Below, one piece after another: positions 1 through 9,231 of a stretch of 60,071 nt of DNA. The notes under the pieces were generated by a model. The model saw only the letters and a program-made list of their open reading frames with translations, searched no databases and was not told the DNA's origin. The position numbers and the translations under genes are program-made. The stretch is from the NCBI RefSeq assembly GCF_030063245.1, contig NZ_JASISR010000027.1, positions 1-60,071 of the forward strand, read 5' to 3'. The DNA is from Paenarthrobacter sp. PH39-S1. Lineage in GTDB: Bacteria; Actinomycetota; Actinomycetes; Actinomycetales; Micrococcaceae. Each line of letters begins with the position of its first letter. The first letter of the stretch is position 1.

Positions 1-73
1 GGGCAGACTCAGGCTCCGGCCCAGGCCCCCCAAACGAAGCCCCCTGCTGCTCGTGTCCTTCGGTAACCGTCAT
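1..73 (-). CDS. N-terminal fragment of an unidentified protein, cut by the window edge
   Basis: A leftward reading frame starts with ATG at 73-71 and runs off the window. A good Shine-Dalgarno (GAGG, 7 bases before the ATG) supports the start. The visible 24 residues begin MTVTEGHEQQGASFGG and are polar and glycine/proline-rich, so they give no family assignment. The fragment lies just downstream of a transposase remnant on the same strand. Confidence 0.4.
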   Translation of the reverse strand, partial: MTVTEGHEQQGASFGGPGPEPESA

Positions 74-100
74 GGCAATTCCTCATCTCCAACAGGAACC

Positions 101-265
101 TTAATACACAGTTAAGTAGACACCCCCGCGGCGGATCCAATCCAGGACGACCGCCGGGTCCGAGTCCATGGTCATCCTCACCAGCTCCCCGGTGTCAGGA
201 TTCAGGGCGCAGCCAACAACGTTGGCCGCGTGAACATCCAACCCAATAAACGTATGCTGATACAT
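101..265 (-). pseudogene. IS110-family transposase, N-terminal fragment
   Basis: The frame from ATG 265 begins MYQHTFIGLDVHAANVVGCA, the typical start of IS110-family (DEDD) transposases, including the first catalytic Asp in the GLDVH motif. A GGGAGG ribosome site lies 9 bases upstream. Only 54 residues remain before a TAA, against roughly 350-400 in intact members, so the catalytic core and C-terminal domain are missing. IS110 elements lack terminal inverted repeats, so the original element limits cannot be read. A second, different IS110-type pseudogene lies at the far right of the window. Confidence 0.7.
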
Positions 266-581
266 GACCGGGACCTCCCAAAATTCACATGTGGCACTAC
301 CAATGCAACTCTCGCCAAGGCCCAAAGCCAAGAGGTTGATCCACTGGCAACCCACGGACGCTGTGACACAGAAGGCCCCGGCCCTCACCAACTCCGGCCG
401 GTCCCTGACCGGCCGGATACAAGGCCGTTCCCGCCGGGCCACAGGCCCCGCGGCGCCGCCTTCAAAGCGACGGCAACATGCCAGCATCAAGCCGGCGCCA
501 CGGGACCGCCCGGCGACAATGGCCGCCCCGGACGGGCAGCAAACCCAACCACCCCCACCTCATATCGTCTAGAGTGACGGG
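266..581. other. Non-coding stretch between IS110 fragment and globin gene
   Basis: Overlapping frames exist here but none shows a recognisable domain or codon bias. The part nearest 265 is probably upstream IS110 sequence. No convincing terminator or operator is visible. Confidence 0.4.
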
Positions 582-1031
582 GTGCAGACTGTGTACGAAG
601 CTTCGGGCGGCGGGTCAGGGCTGCTGCGCCTCGCTCATGCATGGCATCGGCGGGTTATGACCGACGGGGTCGTCAGCCATGCGTTCAGCCATGGCTTCGA
701 CCCCCAACACAGCGAGCGATTGGCCGCCTACTGGGGCGAGGCGCTCGGTGGCCCATCCACGTACTCCAACACACTTGGTGATGAGAGCTCAGTCGTGCGG
801 ATGCACAGTGGAAACGGCGAGCATGACGAGATGGATCGCCACGCCATCTCCTGCTTCGACCAGGCCCTAACAGATAGTGGATTCGACGAAACCCCACAGC
901 TGCGACAGGTGCTTTACGACTACTTTGCCTGGGCCACGATAACGACCCTGTCCCATTACCCCGCATCCGCTGATGACGTGCCCGGAGACCTTCGCATCCC
1001 GCACTGGTCGTGGGATGGGCTTGAGTGCTAA
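582..1031 (+). CDS. Group II truncated haemoglobin
   Basis: A 149-residue protein of the 2-over-2 (truncated) globin fold, likely cytoplasmic and binding haem for O2 or NO chemistry. The diagnostic stretch HGFDPQHSERLAAYWGEALG followed by GPSTYS carries the proximal His (in PQH) and the WG/GGP pattern of group II (GlbO-like) members. Length is normal for the family. The GTG at 582 is the assigned start, although its ribosome site is weak. It is the only intact gene among decayed neighbours at this end. Its physiological role cannot be told from sequence. Confidence 0.8.
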   Translation: MQTVYEASGGGSGLLRLAHAWHRRVMTDGVVSHAFSHGFDPQHSERLAAYWGEALGGPSTYSNTLGDESSVVRMHSGNGEHDEMDRHAISCFDQALTDSGFDETPQLRQVLYDYFAWATITTLSHYPASADDVPGDLRIPHWSWDGLEC

Positions 1032-1103
1032 CGAATAGTCTGTCGCATCCGGTCCGCAACGTCGTCACGATCAGCCGCCCGCGTTGTTCGCCGGGTCGCG
1101 ACC

Positions 1104-2255
1104 ATGACCATTGTCGGATCCAGGCCAGACGCGCGTTCGGTCGGCGCTCATCGTTTTGCCCGAATCCCCCTGATTCTGCTGCATCTGCCGTACGTGGTTG
1201 TTCCGGTGGTCTACGTGGTGGTGGACGTTGCCGCGACATGGCAGGATCGCCGCCTTTGGATTCTCGCACTACCCATCGCTGGCGCAGCCGGGGTCCTGCA
1301 GCTGCGACACAGTCTGATCGTGGCATCCGGTTACCGTCCGAAGCGATGGCCGGCATCTTTCTCTGTGTTGGTTGGCCTGCGCGTGCTACCCGCGTTCGTG
1401 CTCGGCATCAACTGGGAATCCGCGTTGCTGATGGTGGCGGCGTCGTCCTTCCCCTTGCTGCCGCGATCGGTCGCTGTTGTCGTCCTTACAACGATCTGCC
1501 TGATCACCTCGTTTTGGGCGCTGGCGACGTTGCGGCCCGCCAGTCTGAGCCAGGCGATCTACTGGGTCGCTTCCAGTGGCCTCTTCATAGTCGGATTTGG
1601 GCTCGCTATTCCCGCCGCCGGCGCAGCCGTGCGGGTACTCACCGAGCTCCAGCGTGCCCGATCGGACCTCGCCGAACAGGTCGTCAACGCGGAGCGGACA
1701 CGGGTGGCACGGGACTTGCACGACCTCGTCGGACAAAGCCTGTCGGCGGTGTCGCTCAAGGGTGATCTCGCCCTTCGGCTGCTCGCCGCCAAGCAGCGGG
1801 CCGCTGCCCGGAAGGAGATCGCCGGACTGACCGAAGTGGCCGGGACCGCGTCGCGTTAGGTCCGGGATGTGGCCCTCCACCGCCGTGCGACGTCCTTTGA
1901 CACCGAATTGGACAACGCCAGCGTACTTCTCTCTTCAGCCGGGGTCGCCGTCGAGATCCACGCGTCAGCAACGGCCCTAACTGATCAGATCGAAGAGGTG
2001 CTGGCATGGACTGTGCGGGAAGGCATCACGAACGTGGTGCGGCACAGCGACGCCGCCACGGCCACGATTACCGTCGAGACCACCGATGACCGGGTTGTCC
2101 TCACATTTTGGAGCGACCGCCCACGACCCACACTGGCCTCGGGATCCGGTTTACGCGGTCTGGATGCCCGCGCCGCGGCAGTGAACGGTCGCATCGACGT
2201 GACGCGAGGCAACGGGTCGTTCACCCTCCGAATTCGACCTGCCCACTACTCGAGC
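1104..2255 (+). pseudogene. Two-component sensor histidine kinase (DesK/NarX-like), broken by in-frame stop
   Basis: The N-terminal part (to 1856) has about five hydrophobic segments and then the dimerisation/phosphoacceptor helix with RVARDLHDLVGQSLSAVSLK, whose His would be autophosphorylated (HisKA_3). A TAG at 1857-1859 interrupts the gene. The same frame resumes directly with VRDVALHRRATSF and then an HATPase_c domain (REGITNVVRHSDAA, GSGLRGLDARA). The stop falls exactly where family members read straight through, so this is a point nonsense mutation. The kinase's own stop is also lost, and its frame continues into the response regulator at 2256. The pair is therefore a decayed NarL/DesR-type two-component system. 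Confidence 0.85.
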
Positions 2256-2850
2256 ATGATTCGCATCCTGATTGCTGAGGACATGCATCTCATCCGAGGC
2301 CCGATGGTCGCGCTGCTGACCCTTGAAGATGACATGGAAGTCGTCGCTTAACTCGACCGCGGCGACGCCATCCTCTCCTCAGCGCTCAACACGCGTCCCG
2401 ACGTCGGCGTGCTCGACATCGATCTCCCGGGTCTCGATGGCCTCAGCGCCGCCAAGGAACTTCACGATCGAATCCCCGAATGTCGAATTCTCATATTGAC
2501 CGGACTCAGCCAGCCCGGAAACCTCCTCCGTGCCCTCCAATCCCATGTCCGCGGCTTCATCCTCTAAGACGCGCCAGCTGAATCACTCGCGGACGGCATC
2601 CGCCGTGTCGCGGCAGGTGAACGCGTCATCGACCCGGACCTGATCGCCGCCGCGCTGGAAACCGCAACGAGCCCGCTCACCGCCCGCGAAGCGAGCTGCA
2701 GACGGAGGCGCTTCCATCGACACCATCGCGCGACAACTGTATCTCGCACCCACCACCGTCCGGAACTACCTGTCGAGCGCCATCAGCAAGGTCGGAGCAG
2801 GCAACCGCAGCGAAGCCATCCGGATATGCCGGGACGCCGGCTGGTTATAG
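2256..2850 (+). pseudogene. NarL/DesR-family response regulator, multiply disrupted
   Basis: From ATG 2256 the frame reads MIRILIAEDMHLIRGPMVAL, a receiver-domain N-terminus. It then meets TAA at 2349-2351, resumes with the phosphoacceptor region VGVLDIDLPGLDGLSAAKEL, and hits a second TAA in the FIL*DAPAES motif near 2567. In the LuxR-type HTH a short deletion with frameshift after LTAREA moves the reading frame. The remaining helix-turn-helix (ASIDTIARQLYLAPTTVRNY) and the terminal DAGWL are readable to a TAG at 2848-2850. Two stops plus one frameshift make it non-functional. Confidence 0.85.
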
Positions 2851-3019
2851 GAAGACAGGCACGCGTCCTTGCCGAGGCAGTCAGACCCCGCCCTGACATG
2901 CCTCAGTGCTACGACGGGACCGCGACCAGTTGGGCCTCCTTTTGGGGCGACCAGCGGCAGAACATCGTCGCCCCGCGGAAGGGCGGCCCGGACCACCGAA
3001 GCGCACCCGAGGACCGAGC

Positions 3020-3347
3020 GTTGAAGCAGACAAGCTGGACTTTCTGAGCCGCGCGGGCACGCATGTGATGGGTCGGGTCACCTACGAAGAGATGGCGGGT
3101 TACTGGCCGAATTCCGACGACGAGTACGCGGCCCCGATGAACGAGCTGCCGAAGGTCGTGTTCTCAAAGTCCCTGCATGATGCGGCATGGAGCGGCACCA
3201 CGATTGTGAGCGGAGACCTCGCCGACGAGATCATCGCGCTCCGCAACGAACCCGGAGGCGACATCTCAACGCAGGCAGGCCCGAGAATTGTTCCGTCCAC
3301 AAGAGCGCCGCTCGGACAGTTCAGGTTGAGTTCGGAACCTATCGTCG
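3020..3347 (+). pseudogene. RibD C-terminal (dihydrofolate-reductase-like) domain remnant
   Basis: One frame holds HVMGRVTYEEMAGYW, PKVVFSKSL and TTIVSGDLADEIIAL, characteristic of small DHFR/RibD_C-fold reductases. It lacks the usual N-terminal MRKLVV.. strand and start codon. After GGDI it is degenerate (ISTQAGPRIVPSTRAPLG in place of the expected GGxxFxxxLxxxGLVDE), and the C-terminus is lost. A second, also broken, member of this family lies at 47.3 kb. Confidence 0.65.
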
Positions 3348-3617
3348 CCGCAGCTGGGCTGCGGCAACGAGACCCATGCCGAGCCATACGGCAGCGAGAA
3401 CAAACAAGAGCAACGGCTTCCATCGGATACTGCCTGTGGCTACGTCGATTGTTCCCAAAGTCGCCCAAAGAACGGCGCCGAGAACCGCAGATATTAAGAC
3501 AACCTTTGGAGTCTCGAATTTTTTCATAATTGTCACTCCCATGGGAAGCATTATTCCAATTAGCAAGGTTGCGGCGGCGACGAATACGCCCAGGGTCGCG
3601 GTCCGGGCACCGGCCAC
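3339..3617 (-). CDS. Small predicted integral membrane protein, three hydrophobic segments
   Basis: A 92-residue leftward frame (GTG start at 3617) with three hydrophobic stretches at about residues 5-30, 38-60 and 68-88, separated by basic loops such as MKKFETPK. No family is recognised. The ribosome site is weak, and internal ATGs could be the true start. Its 3' end overlaps the reductase remnant on the other strand. The regular membrane topology argues for a real gene, but coding status is uncertain. Confidence 0.45.
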   Translation of the reverse strand: MAGARTATLGVFVAAATLLIGIMLPMGVTIMKKFETPKVVLISAVLGAVLWATLGTIDVATGSIRWKPLLLFVLAAVWLGMGLVAAAQLRRR

Positions 3618-3694
3618 CCCACGGGTTGAAACTACTTTCGTTAGCTTCCCTCACAGCGCCCAGAGACCCGGCAGGTGAACACCGGGACGGCAGG

Positions 3695-4543
3695 TCAGCC
3701 GGCAATGCGGTCGAGCTCCACGCCCGTCAGCACAGTCGCCGGGTGCGGGCCGCCGGCGGTAAGTTCGGCGGTCCAATCTTCGGGCCATGGCACCGTGGTG
3801 CCGATCAAAATGATGTTGCCGGGATAACGGCCGGCGAACATGCCGGTTTCGGCAAAGGCCGCGACGTCGCCGGTCCGGAAACTGCCCCCCGGGTCAACAG
3901 CGGCTTCAGCCGTCGCATCCGTCGTCACCTCTGGTCCGGAGCCCGTCATGGCGCGCCGCAGGGCACTGACCTGGCTTCGCACCAGCGTCAGCGCGGGTTC
4001 ATCTCCGACATTCACGATCAGCACGCCGCCGGGGGACAGCCGGGCGGCGGCTTCCTCGTAGAATTCGGTGCAGGCAATATGCTCGGGAGCGTCAGGACCC
4101 GAAAAGATGTCCAGGATGATGACGTCGAAGAACAGATCGCCCGGGAGCGCGGCCTGGACTTCGCGGGCGTCGCCGATGTGCGTGGTCAGTGCGGTCCCGG
4201 CCGGCAGGGGGAGCTGCTGCAGCACATAGTCGAGGAGTTCGCGCTCCAGTTCGACGGCGTGCTGTACAGACCCGGGGCGGGTCACCTGGATGTAGCGGGC
4301 CAGGGTGAGGGCGCCGGCGCCCAGGTGCAGGACGCGGATCGGCTCGCCCGCCGGGGCGGCCAGGTCAACGATGTGCCCGATTCTGCGCAGGTACTCGTAG
4401 AAGATTTCTTCCGGATGGGCCAGGTTGACGTGCGATTGTTCCGCGCCGCCGATGCTCAGGACGAAGGAGCCGTCCTTGAATCCGTCCGGGGAAATCGTGG
4501 CGTGCTGGCCGGTGGTGCGCAGGTAGCGTGTTTTATCCGCCAA
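3695..4543 (-). CDS. Spermidine-synthase-like methyltransferase-fold protein
   Basis: A 282-residue protein with the Rossmann fold of the SpeE family. VLHLGAGALTLARYI (residues about 70-85) is the nucleotide-binding motif I, VELERELLDYV carries the acidic ribose-binding residue, and IGDAREV and FDVIILDIFSG match the SpeE acidic motifs around the active site. Actinobacterial homologues of this type are annotated as fused-less spermidine-synthase-like proteins, and many probably do not make polyamines. The gene is followed upstream on the same strand by an aminotransferase with a 3-base gap, so the two are probably co-transcribed. Substrate unknown. Confidence 0.75.
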   Translation of the reverse strand: MADKTRYLRTTGQHATISPDGFKDGSFVLSIGGAEQSHVNLAHPEEIFYEYLRRIGHIVDLAAPAGEPIRVLHLGAGALTLARYIQVTRPGSVQHAVELERELLDYVLQQLPLPAGTALTTHIGDAREVQAALPGDLFFDVIILDIFSGPDAPEHIACTEFYEEAAARLSPGGVLIVNVGDEPALTLVRSQVSALRRAMTGSGPEVTTDATAEAAVDPGGSFRTGDVAAFAETGMFAGRYPGNIILIGTTVPWPEDWTAELTAGGPHPATVLTGVELDRIAG

Positions 4544-4546
4544 GGG

Positions 4547-5743
4547 CTACAGCCGGTCCTTGAGCGTGGCCAGCCGGGCCGCGGCCTCCTCCAGTACCGC
4601 GGCCTTTTTGCAGAAGGCGAAGCGAAGCAGGGATTTGGTCCGTTCTGCTCCTTCGGGGTGGCAGAACACCGGGACGGGAATCGCCGCGACACCGATCAGC
4701 GATGGGAGCCGGCGGGCCAGTGCGGTCGCGTCGGTGATGCCCAGGGCCGCGGCGTCCACGTTGATGAAGTACGTGCCCTGCGACGGCAGGACCTTCAGCC
4801 CGGCCGCGCGCAGCCCTCCACTGAGGATGTCCCGCTTGCCGGCCAGATCCGTCGCAATGCCCCGATAGAAGTCGTCGCCGAGGGCGAGGCCGCCGGCGAT
4901 GGCGTTTTGGAAGGGTGTGCCGGAGCTGTAGCTGAGGAACTGCTTGACGGTTCGGACCGCCGCGACCAGCTCGGCCGGCCCGCTGAGCCAGCCGATTTTC
5001 CAGCCGGTGAAGGAGAAGGTCTTGCCGGCTGAGGAGATGGTCAGGGTGCGCTCGGCCGCGCCCGGCAGCGTCGCGATGGGGATGTGCCGCAGGCCGAAGG
5101 TCAGGTGCTCGTACACCTCATCGGTAACGATAACGGCGTCGTACTTTGCTGCGAGCTCGACGATCCTGCCCAGCACGTCCGTCCCGAAGACGGCACCGGT
5201 CGGATTGTGCGGGTTGTTGATCAGCACCACCTTTGTCCGCGGCGAAAATGCTGCTTCCAGAGCGTCCAAGTCGGGCTGGAAATCGGGGGCGAGCAGGGGT
5301 GCTGTGGTGTGCGTCGCGCCGGAGAGGCCGGCGACGGCGCCATAGGAATCGTAGAAGGGCTCGAAGGTGAGCACTTCGTCGCCCGGTCCGACCAGGGCCA
5401 GCAGGGTGGCGGCGATGGCTTCGGTGGCCCCGGTGGTAACAATGATCTCGGTCTCCGGGTCCGGCGTCAGCGCGTAAAAACGCTCCTGGTGGGTGGCAAT
5501 GGCGGTGCGCAGTTCCATGGTGCCCTTACCAGGGGCGTACTGGTTGGCTCCGGCGGCGATGGCGGCACGCGCGGCTTCCTTGATCGACGCCGGCCCGTCC
5601 TCGTCCGGGAAGCCCTGGCCGAGGTTGATTGCTCCGGTCTCCTGGGCCAGCGTGGTGATTTCCTCGAAGATCGTCACGCCGAGGGAGCCGTCGGCCGCCA
5701 GCAGGTTGGCTCCGTCGGCGGTCCGCTGCCACGGTGCGCTCAT
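4547..5743 (-). CDS. Class I/II PLP-dependent aminotransferase
   Basis: A 398-residue fold-type I aminotransferase. Visible motifs are NLGQGFPDEDGP near the N-terminus, VTTGATEAIAATLLAL, NNPHNPTGAVF (Asn contacts PLP), VTDEVYEHLTF (Asp/Tyr), the Schiff-base lysine in SSAGKTFSFTGWKIGW, and an RFAFCK Arg region near the C-terminus. This pattern fits the YbdL/DapC/kynurenine-aminotransferase group, and the actinobacterial homologue is often called putative N-succinyldiaminopimelate aminotransferase (dapC). The start at MSAPWQ is chosen because GAGGA lies 7 bases upstream. The first gene of a two-gene leftward unit, divergent from coaD. Confidence 0.85.
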   Translation of the reverse strand: MSAPWQRTADGANLLAADGSLGVTIFEEITTLAQETGAINLGQGFPDEDGPASIKEAARAAIAAGANQYAPGKGTMELRTAIATHQERFYALTPDPETEIIVTTGATEAIAATLLALVGPGDEVLTFEPFYDSYGAVAGLSGATHTTAPLLAPDFQPDLDALEAAFSPRTKVVLINNPHNPTGAVFGTDVLGRIVELAAKYDAVIVTDEVYEHLTFGLRHIPIATLPGAAERTLTISSAGKTFSFTGWKIGWLSGPAELVAAVRTVKQFLSYSSGTPFQNAIAGGLALGDDFYRGIATDLAGKRDILSGGLRAAGLKVLPSQGTYFINVDAAALGITDATALARRLPSLIGVAAIPVPVFCHPEGAERTKSLLRFAFCKKAAVLEEAAARLATLKDRL

Positions 5744-5865
5744 GCGTTGTCCTCGGTTCCGTATCATCGGCCGTGCGGTCGGTCAGCTGTCGCAAATGCG
5801 TCCTTGCCATGATAACGCCGTTGTCAGGACTTACTCCCGTGCCGCCCATGGGTTAGATTCGGAAC

Positions 5866-6366
5866 ATGCGACGTGCGGTATGCCCCGGTTCTTTTGACCC
5901 CATCCACAATGGCCATCTTGAGGTCATTGCACGGGCTTCGGGCCTTTTCGACGAGGTCATCGTGGCGGTGTCGACCAACTACGCCAAGAAGTACCGCTTC
6001 ACGCTCGATGAGCGGCTGGAAATGGCCCGGGAAACCTTCGCGGCCGTGAGCGGGATCCTCATCGAACCGATGGGGGAGGGGCTGCTGGCCCGGTACTGCC
6101 ATGACCGCGGTGCGTCAGCGATTGTCAAAGGCCTGCGGTCGTCGTCGGACTTTGACTATGAACTGCCGATGGCCACAATGAACCGGCAGCTTAACGGCGT
6201 GGAGACTGTGTTCCTGCCAGGCGACGGCAGGTATCTGCACCTGTCCTCCACCCTGATAAAGGAGGTGGCGGACTTGGGCGGGGATGTTTCCGATTATGTG
6301 CCCAAACTGGTCCTCCGCCGGCTCCTCGCTGGCGCGCCTGCCAAGGAAACAGGCCGGGGGCAGTAA
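5866..6366 (+). CDS. coaD: Phosphopantetheine adenylyltransferase
   Basis: A 166-residue enzyme transferring AMP from ATP to 4'-phosphopantetheine, giving dephospho-CoA (penultimate CoA step, cytoplasmic). The nucleotidyltransferase signature PGSFDPIHNGHLEVI (TxGH-type) is at residues 6-20. Further family features are the KKYRFTLDERLEM segment, the RSSSDFDYELPMA substrate-binding loop and YLHLSSTLIKEVA near the C-terminus (the ISSTxVRE-type motif). Full length. It starts the coaD-yceD-rpmF-rnc-mutM block typical of actinobacteria. Confidence 0.95.
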   Translation: MRRAVCPGSFDPIHNGHLEVIARASGLFDEVIVAVSTNYAKKYRFTLDERLEMARETFAAVSGILIEPMGEGLLARYCHDRGASAIVKGLRSSSDFDYELPMATMNRQLNGVETVFLPGDGRYLHLSSTLIKEVADLGGDVSDYVPKLVLRRLLAGAPAKETGRGQ

Positions 6367-6526
6367 GCTTGTAAAGGCCGCTTGGCCGAGCCGGAAGGAT
6401 GCGGATGCATCCGAACAACCGGGTCTCCCGTGCGCTGAACCCTGTTTTTGGGTATGGCCGGGGTTTCAGGCTAAGATGATACGTCGGTCATATGTTCTAC
6501 AGGAGTTTTCAATTAGTGCAAGCAAG

Positions 6527-7096
6527 ATGGGTAACCGTCTCAACCCGGGCTCGCCCCTAACCCTTCAGGTTAAGGACATCGGGCGCAGCGCAGGCAGTAT
6601 GCGGACCCTGCAGGAAGAAGTGCCCGCACCGAAGGATTTCGGTGTGCCGATCATTGGCGTGCAGGAAGGGTCCTTGATGGACCTGGATCTGAGGCTGGAG
6701 GGCGTACACGAAGGAATTCTGGTATCCGGTACCGCAGTCGTCGAAGTGACGGGTGAGTGTGCCAGATGCCTGGATCCCCTTGCGTATGACCTTGAGGTCA
6801 ATGTGCAAGAGCTTTTCTCCTACGAGGAGCCGTCTCAAAGCGGTCCCCCCGTGGGAGAGGACGAAGAAGAGCAACGTTGGATCGAGCACGATCAGATCGA
6901 TCTTGAACCGGTGTTGCGGGACGCAGTGGTAACCGCACTGCCGTTCCAGCCGGTGTGCCGGGAAGACTGCCAGGGATTGTGTTCCGAATGCGGAATTCAT
7001 CTGGTGGATCAGCCGGGGCACCACCACGAGGTCCTGGACCCTCGCTGGGCCGCCCTACAAGGCTTAACCGGCAAAGACAGTCAGATCACGAACTGA
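6527..7096 (+). CDS. yceD: YceD/DUF177 protein linked to 23S rRNA maturation
   Basis: About 189 residues. DUF177 signature segments are LEGVHEGILVSGTAVVEVTG, ECARCLDPL, and the C-terminal cysteine cluster CREDCQGLCSECG, likely a metal site. The family is known to sit before rpmF and to affect 23S rRNA/50S assembly. ATG 6527 is the only standard start close to the conserved region, but its spacing to AGGAG (6501-6505) is 21 bases. An in-frame ATT at 6512 is spaced 6 bases from that AGGAG and may be the true start. Upstream and downstream genes are co-oriented. Confidence 0.8.
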   Translation: MGNRLNPGSPLTLQVKDIGRSAGSMRTLQEEVPAPKDFGVPIIGVQEGSLMDLDLRLEGVHEGILVSGTAVVEVTGECARCLDPLAYDLEVNVQELFSYEEPSQSGPPVGEDEEEQRWIEHDQIDLEPVLRDAVVTALPFQPVCREDCQGLCSECGIHLVDQPGHHHEVLDPRWAALQGLTGKDSQITN

Positions 7097-7146
7097 ATTA
7101 GAACCTGGGGAAAACCCGGGTTCGTCGAGAGAGAAAAGAGTTAGCC

Positions 7147-7350
7147 GTGGCTGTTCCCAAGCGGAAAATGTCCCGCTCGAATACGCATGCCCGCCGGTCT
7201 CAGTGGAAAGCCACTGCACCCGCCCTGGTCAAGACCGTTGAAAATGGACGCGTGACCTACAGCATGCCGCACCAGGCCAAGGTCGTTACCGACTCCGCTG
7301 GCACGGCGCTGTACCTGGAGTACAAGGGCCGCAAGGTCGCAGACGTCTAA
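7147..7350 (+). CDS. rpmF: 50S ribosomal protein L32
   Basis: A 67-residue protein beginning (GTG start) [19 protein letters not shown], the invariant L32 N-terminus. It contains no cysteine at all, so it is the zinc-independent (C-minus) form. That form is often part of zinc-responsive paralogue pairs, but no second L32 or Zur site is visible here. GAGAGAAAAGAG lies upstream as ribosome site. Positioned between yceD and rnc as in most bacteria. Confidence 0.95.
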   Translation: MAVPKRKMSRSNTHARRSQWKATAPALVKTVENGRVTYSMPHQAKVVTDSAGTALYLEYKGRKVADV

Positions 7351-7360
7351 GACGTCCGCA

Positions 7361-8128
7361 ATGAAGCATTCTGCCGGTGCTGCCGCCGGTCAGTCGGAAC
7401 GGGTTTTGCCTGATCCGGAGGCCGCGCATCATTTGCTGTTGAAGCGTCTCGGTGTCGATATCGATGCCGGGACGCTTCGTCTTGCCCTGACTCATCGCTC
7501 GTACGCGTATGAAAACGGGGGGATGCCCACCAACGAGCGCCTGGAGTTCCTGGGCGACTCCATTTTGGGCTTCTCGGTGACGGACGCTCTGTACCGCGAC
7601 AACCCGACCCTGCCCGAGGGCGATCTGGCCAAGCGGCGTTCGGCCGTGGTCAGCACCCGTGCGCTGGCCGTGCTTGGCCGCGAGCTGGGCATCGGTGAGC
7701 ACATCTACCTCGGTGCGGGCGAGCGTCTGACCAACGGCAAAAACAAGTCCTCGATTCTCGCGGACACCATGGAAGCGCTGATCGGCGCGACCTATCTGTC
7801 CAACGATCTGGAGACCGCCCGCCAGCTCGTCATGAGATTGGTGGGTCCGCTCCTGCTCGACGCCGCTGCTTTGGGCGCCGGTACGGACTGGAAGACCAAT
7901 ATTCAGGAAATCGCCGCCAGCCGGCACTTGGGCCCTGTGCAGTACCTGGTCACCGGCTCCGGCCCGGACCATGCGCGGTCCTTCGGCGCGAAACTCCAGA
8001 TCGGGGGCGTCGACTACGGTACAGGCGCCGGGAATTCGAAGAAGGAAGCGGAACAGGAAGCCGCAGCCGACGGTTGGAAAATCCTGGGTGCCCGCTGCCC
8101 TGACAACCGCGCAGCCGGCTCGGTCTAA
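7361..8128 (+). CDS. rnc: Ribonuclease III
   Basis: A 255-residue double-stranded-RNA endonuclease that processes rRNA precursors and structured mRNAs. The catalytic domain has the signature [15 protein letters not shown] (residues about 54-68, with the metal-binding Glu/Asp) and the second acidic motif [12 protein letters not shown]. The C-terminal double-stranded RNA-binding domain runs from [11 protein letters not shown] to [16 protein letters not shown]. Starts 10 bases after rpmF and ends 2 bases before mutM, so it is co-transcribed. Confidence 0.95.
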   Translation: MKHSAGAAAGQSERVLPDPEAAHHLLLKRLGVDIDAGTLRLALTHRSYAYENGGMPTNERLEFLGDSILGFSVTDALYRDNPTLPEGDLAKRRSAVVSTRALAVLGRELGIGEHIYLGAGERLTNGKNKSSILADTMEALIGATYLSNDLETARQLVMRLVGPLLLDAAALGAGTDWKTNIQEIAASRHLGPVQYLVTGSGPDHARSFGAKLQIGGVDYGTGAGNSKKEAEQEAAADGWKILGARCPDNRAAGSV

Positions 8129-8130
8129 GC

Positions 8131-9078
8131 GTGCCGGAACTGCCGGAAGTTGAGGTCGTCCGCCGGGGTCTGGAACGCTGGGTCGCCCGCCGGACCATCA
8201 CCGCCGTGGACGTACCCGATCCCCGCTCGATCCGCCGTCATGCCTTGGGCGTGGATGACTTCCGCAGCAATCTGGTCGGCGCCAGGGTGCTGGATGTGGT
8301 GCGCCGCGGTAAGTTCCTCTGGCTTCCGCTCACTGACGGGGCGGACGACGACGGCGTGCCCCACACTGCGCTGATGGCCCACCTGGGCATGAGCGGGCAG
8401 CTGCTGATGCAGGATCCGGCGCAGCCGGACGAGAAACTTCTCAAAGTCCGGCTGAAGCTCTCACCTGTCGACGGTGCTCCGGACGAACTCCGGTTTGTTG
8501 ACCAGCGGATTTTCGGCGGCCTTTTTGTCACGTCCTTGGTGCCGACGTCGGACGGGCTTCCTGGCGGCCAAGCAGCATGCGCGCTGCCGCTGATCCCCGC
8601 AGAGGCCGCTCATATCGGCCGCGACCCCTTGGACCCTGCCTTTTCTCAGGAGACTTTTTATCAAAAGCTCCGGTCCCGCAAGACCGGGCTGAAACGGGCC
8701 CTGCTTGATCAGGGTCTGATCTCGGGCATCGGCAACATTTACGCGGACGAAGCGCTGTGGCTGGCGCAGCTGCATTTCGCCCGGCCTACGGACACGCTGC
8801 GCCGTGCCGAAGCACAACGGGTAGTGGACGCGGCCAAGGACGTGATGGGCCGCGCCTTGGATGCCGGCGGCACCAGCTTCGACTCGCTGTATGTTAATGT
8901 CAATGGCGACTCCGGGTACTTCGACCGGTCATTGAACGCCTACGGTCGCGAAAATGAACCGTGCCCGCGCTGTGCAGATATTGGCTTGGATACCCGGATC
9001 CGGAGGGACTCGTTCATGAACCGGTCGTCCTACAGCTGCCCGGTCTGTCAGCCCCGACCCCGCAACGGCCGCTGGTAG
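8131..9078 (+). CDS. mutM: Formamidopyrimidine-DNA glycosylase (Fpg/MutM)
   Basis: A 315-residue base-excision repair enzyme removing 8-oxoguanine and formamidopyrimidines, with AP-lyase activity. After the GTG start the mature N-terminus [13 protein letters not shown] contains catalytic Pro2 and Glu3. The lysine-bearing HLGMSGQL motif, the helix-two-turn-helix ([13 protein letters not shown]) and the C-terminal zinc finger CPRC...CPVC are all present. Slightly longer than usual because of extra residues around position 150. Directly follows rnc. Confidence 0.95.
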   Translation: MPELPEVEVVRRGLERWVARRTITAVDVPDPRSIRRHALGVDDFRSNLVGARVLDVVRRGKFLWLPLTDGADDDGVPHTALMAHLGMSGQLLMQDPAQPDEKLLKVRLKLSPVDGAPDELRFVDQRIFGGLFVTSLVPTSDGLPGGQAACALPLIPAEAAHIGRDPLDPAFSQETFYQKLRSRKTGLKRALLDQGLISGIGNIYADEALWLAQLHFARPTDTLRRAEAQRVVDAAKDVMGRALDAGGTSFDSLYVNVNGDSGYFDRSLNAYGRENEPCPRCADIGLDTRIRRDSFMNRSSYSCPVCQPRPRNGRW

Positions 9079-9231
9079 GAAGATGGACGAGGCGCTGGTA
9101 TGAAGGAACCTGCAGCCGGGGCAGTGTAGCTGGGAGGGCATGCAGGATTGGAAGGACATTGCCGGCCGCCAATTGGGAAGGGCCGGTGGCTGGCGCCCGG
9201 TGCGGCCCGGGATTCCAGGCCCACGCTGCAT

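Noticed and set aside
3530-5032. A 500-codon rightward frame opposite the spermidine-synthase-like and aminotransferase genes
   Set aside because: It mirrors two genes with clear catalytic motifs on the minus strand and shows only Gly/Arg-rich low-complexity sequence.
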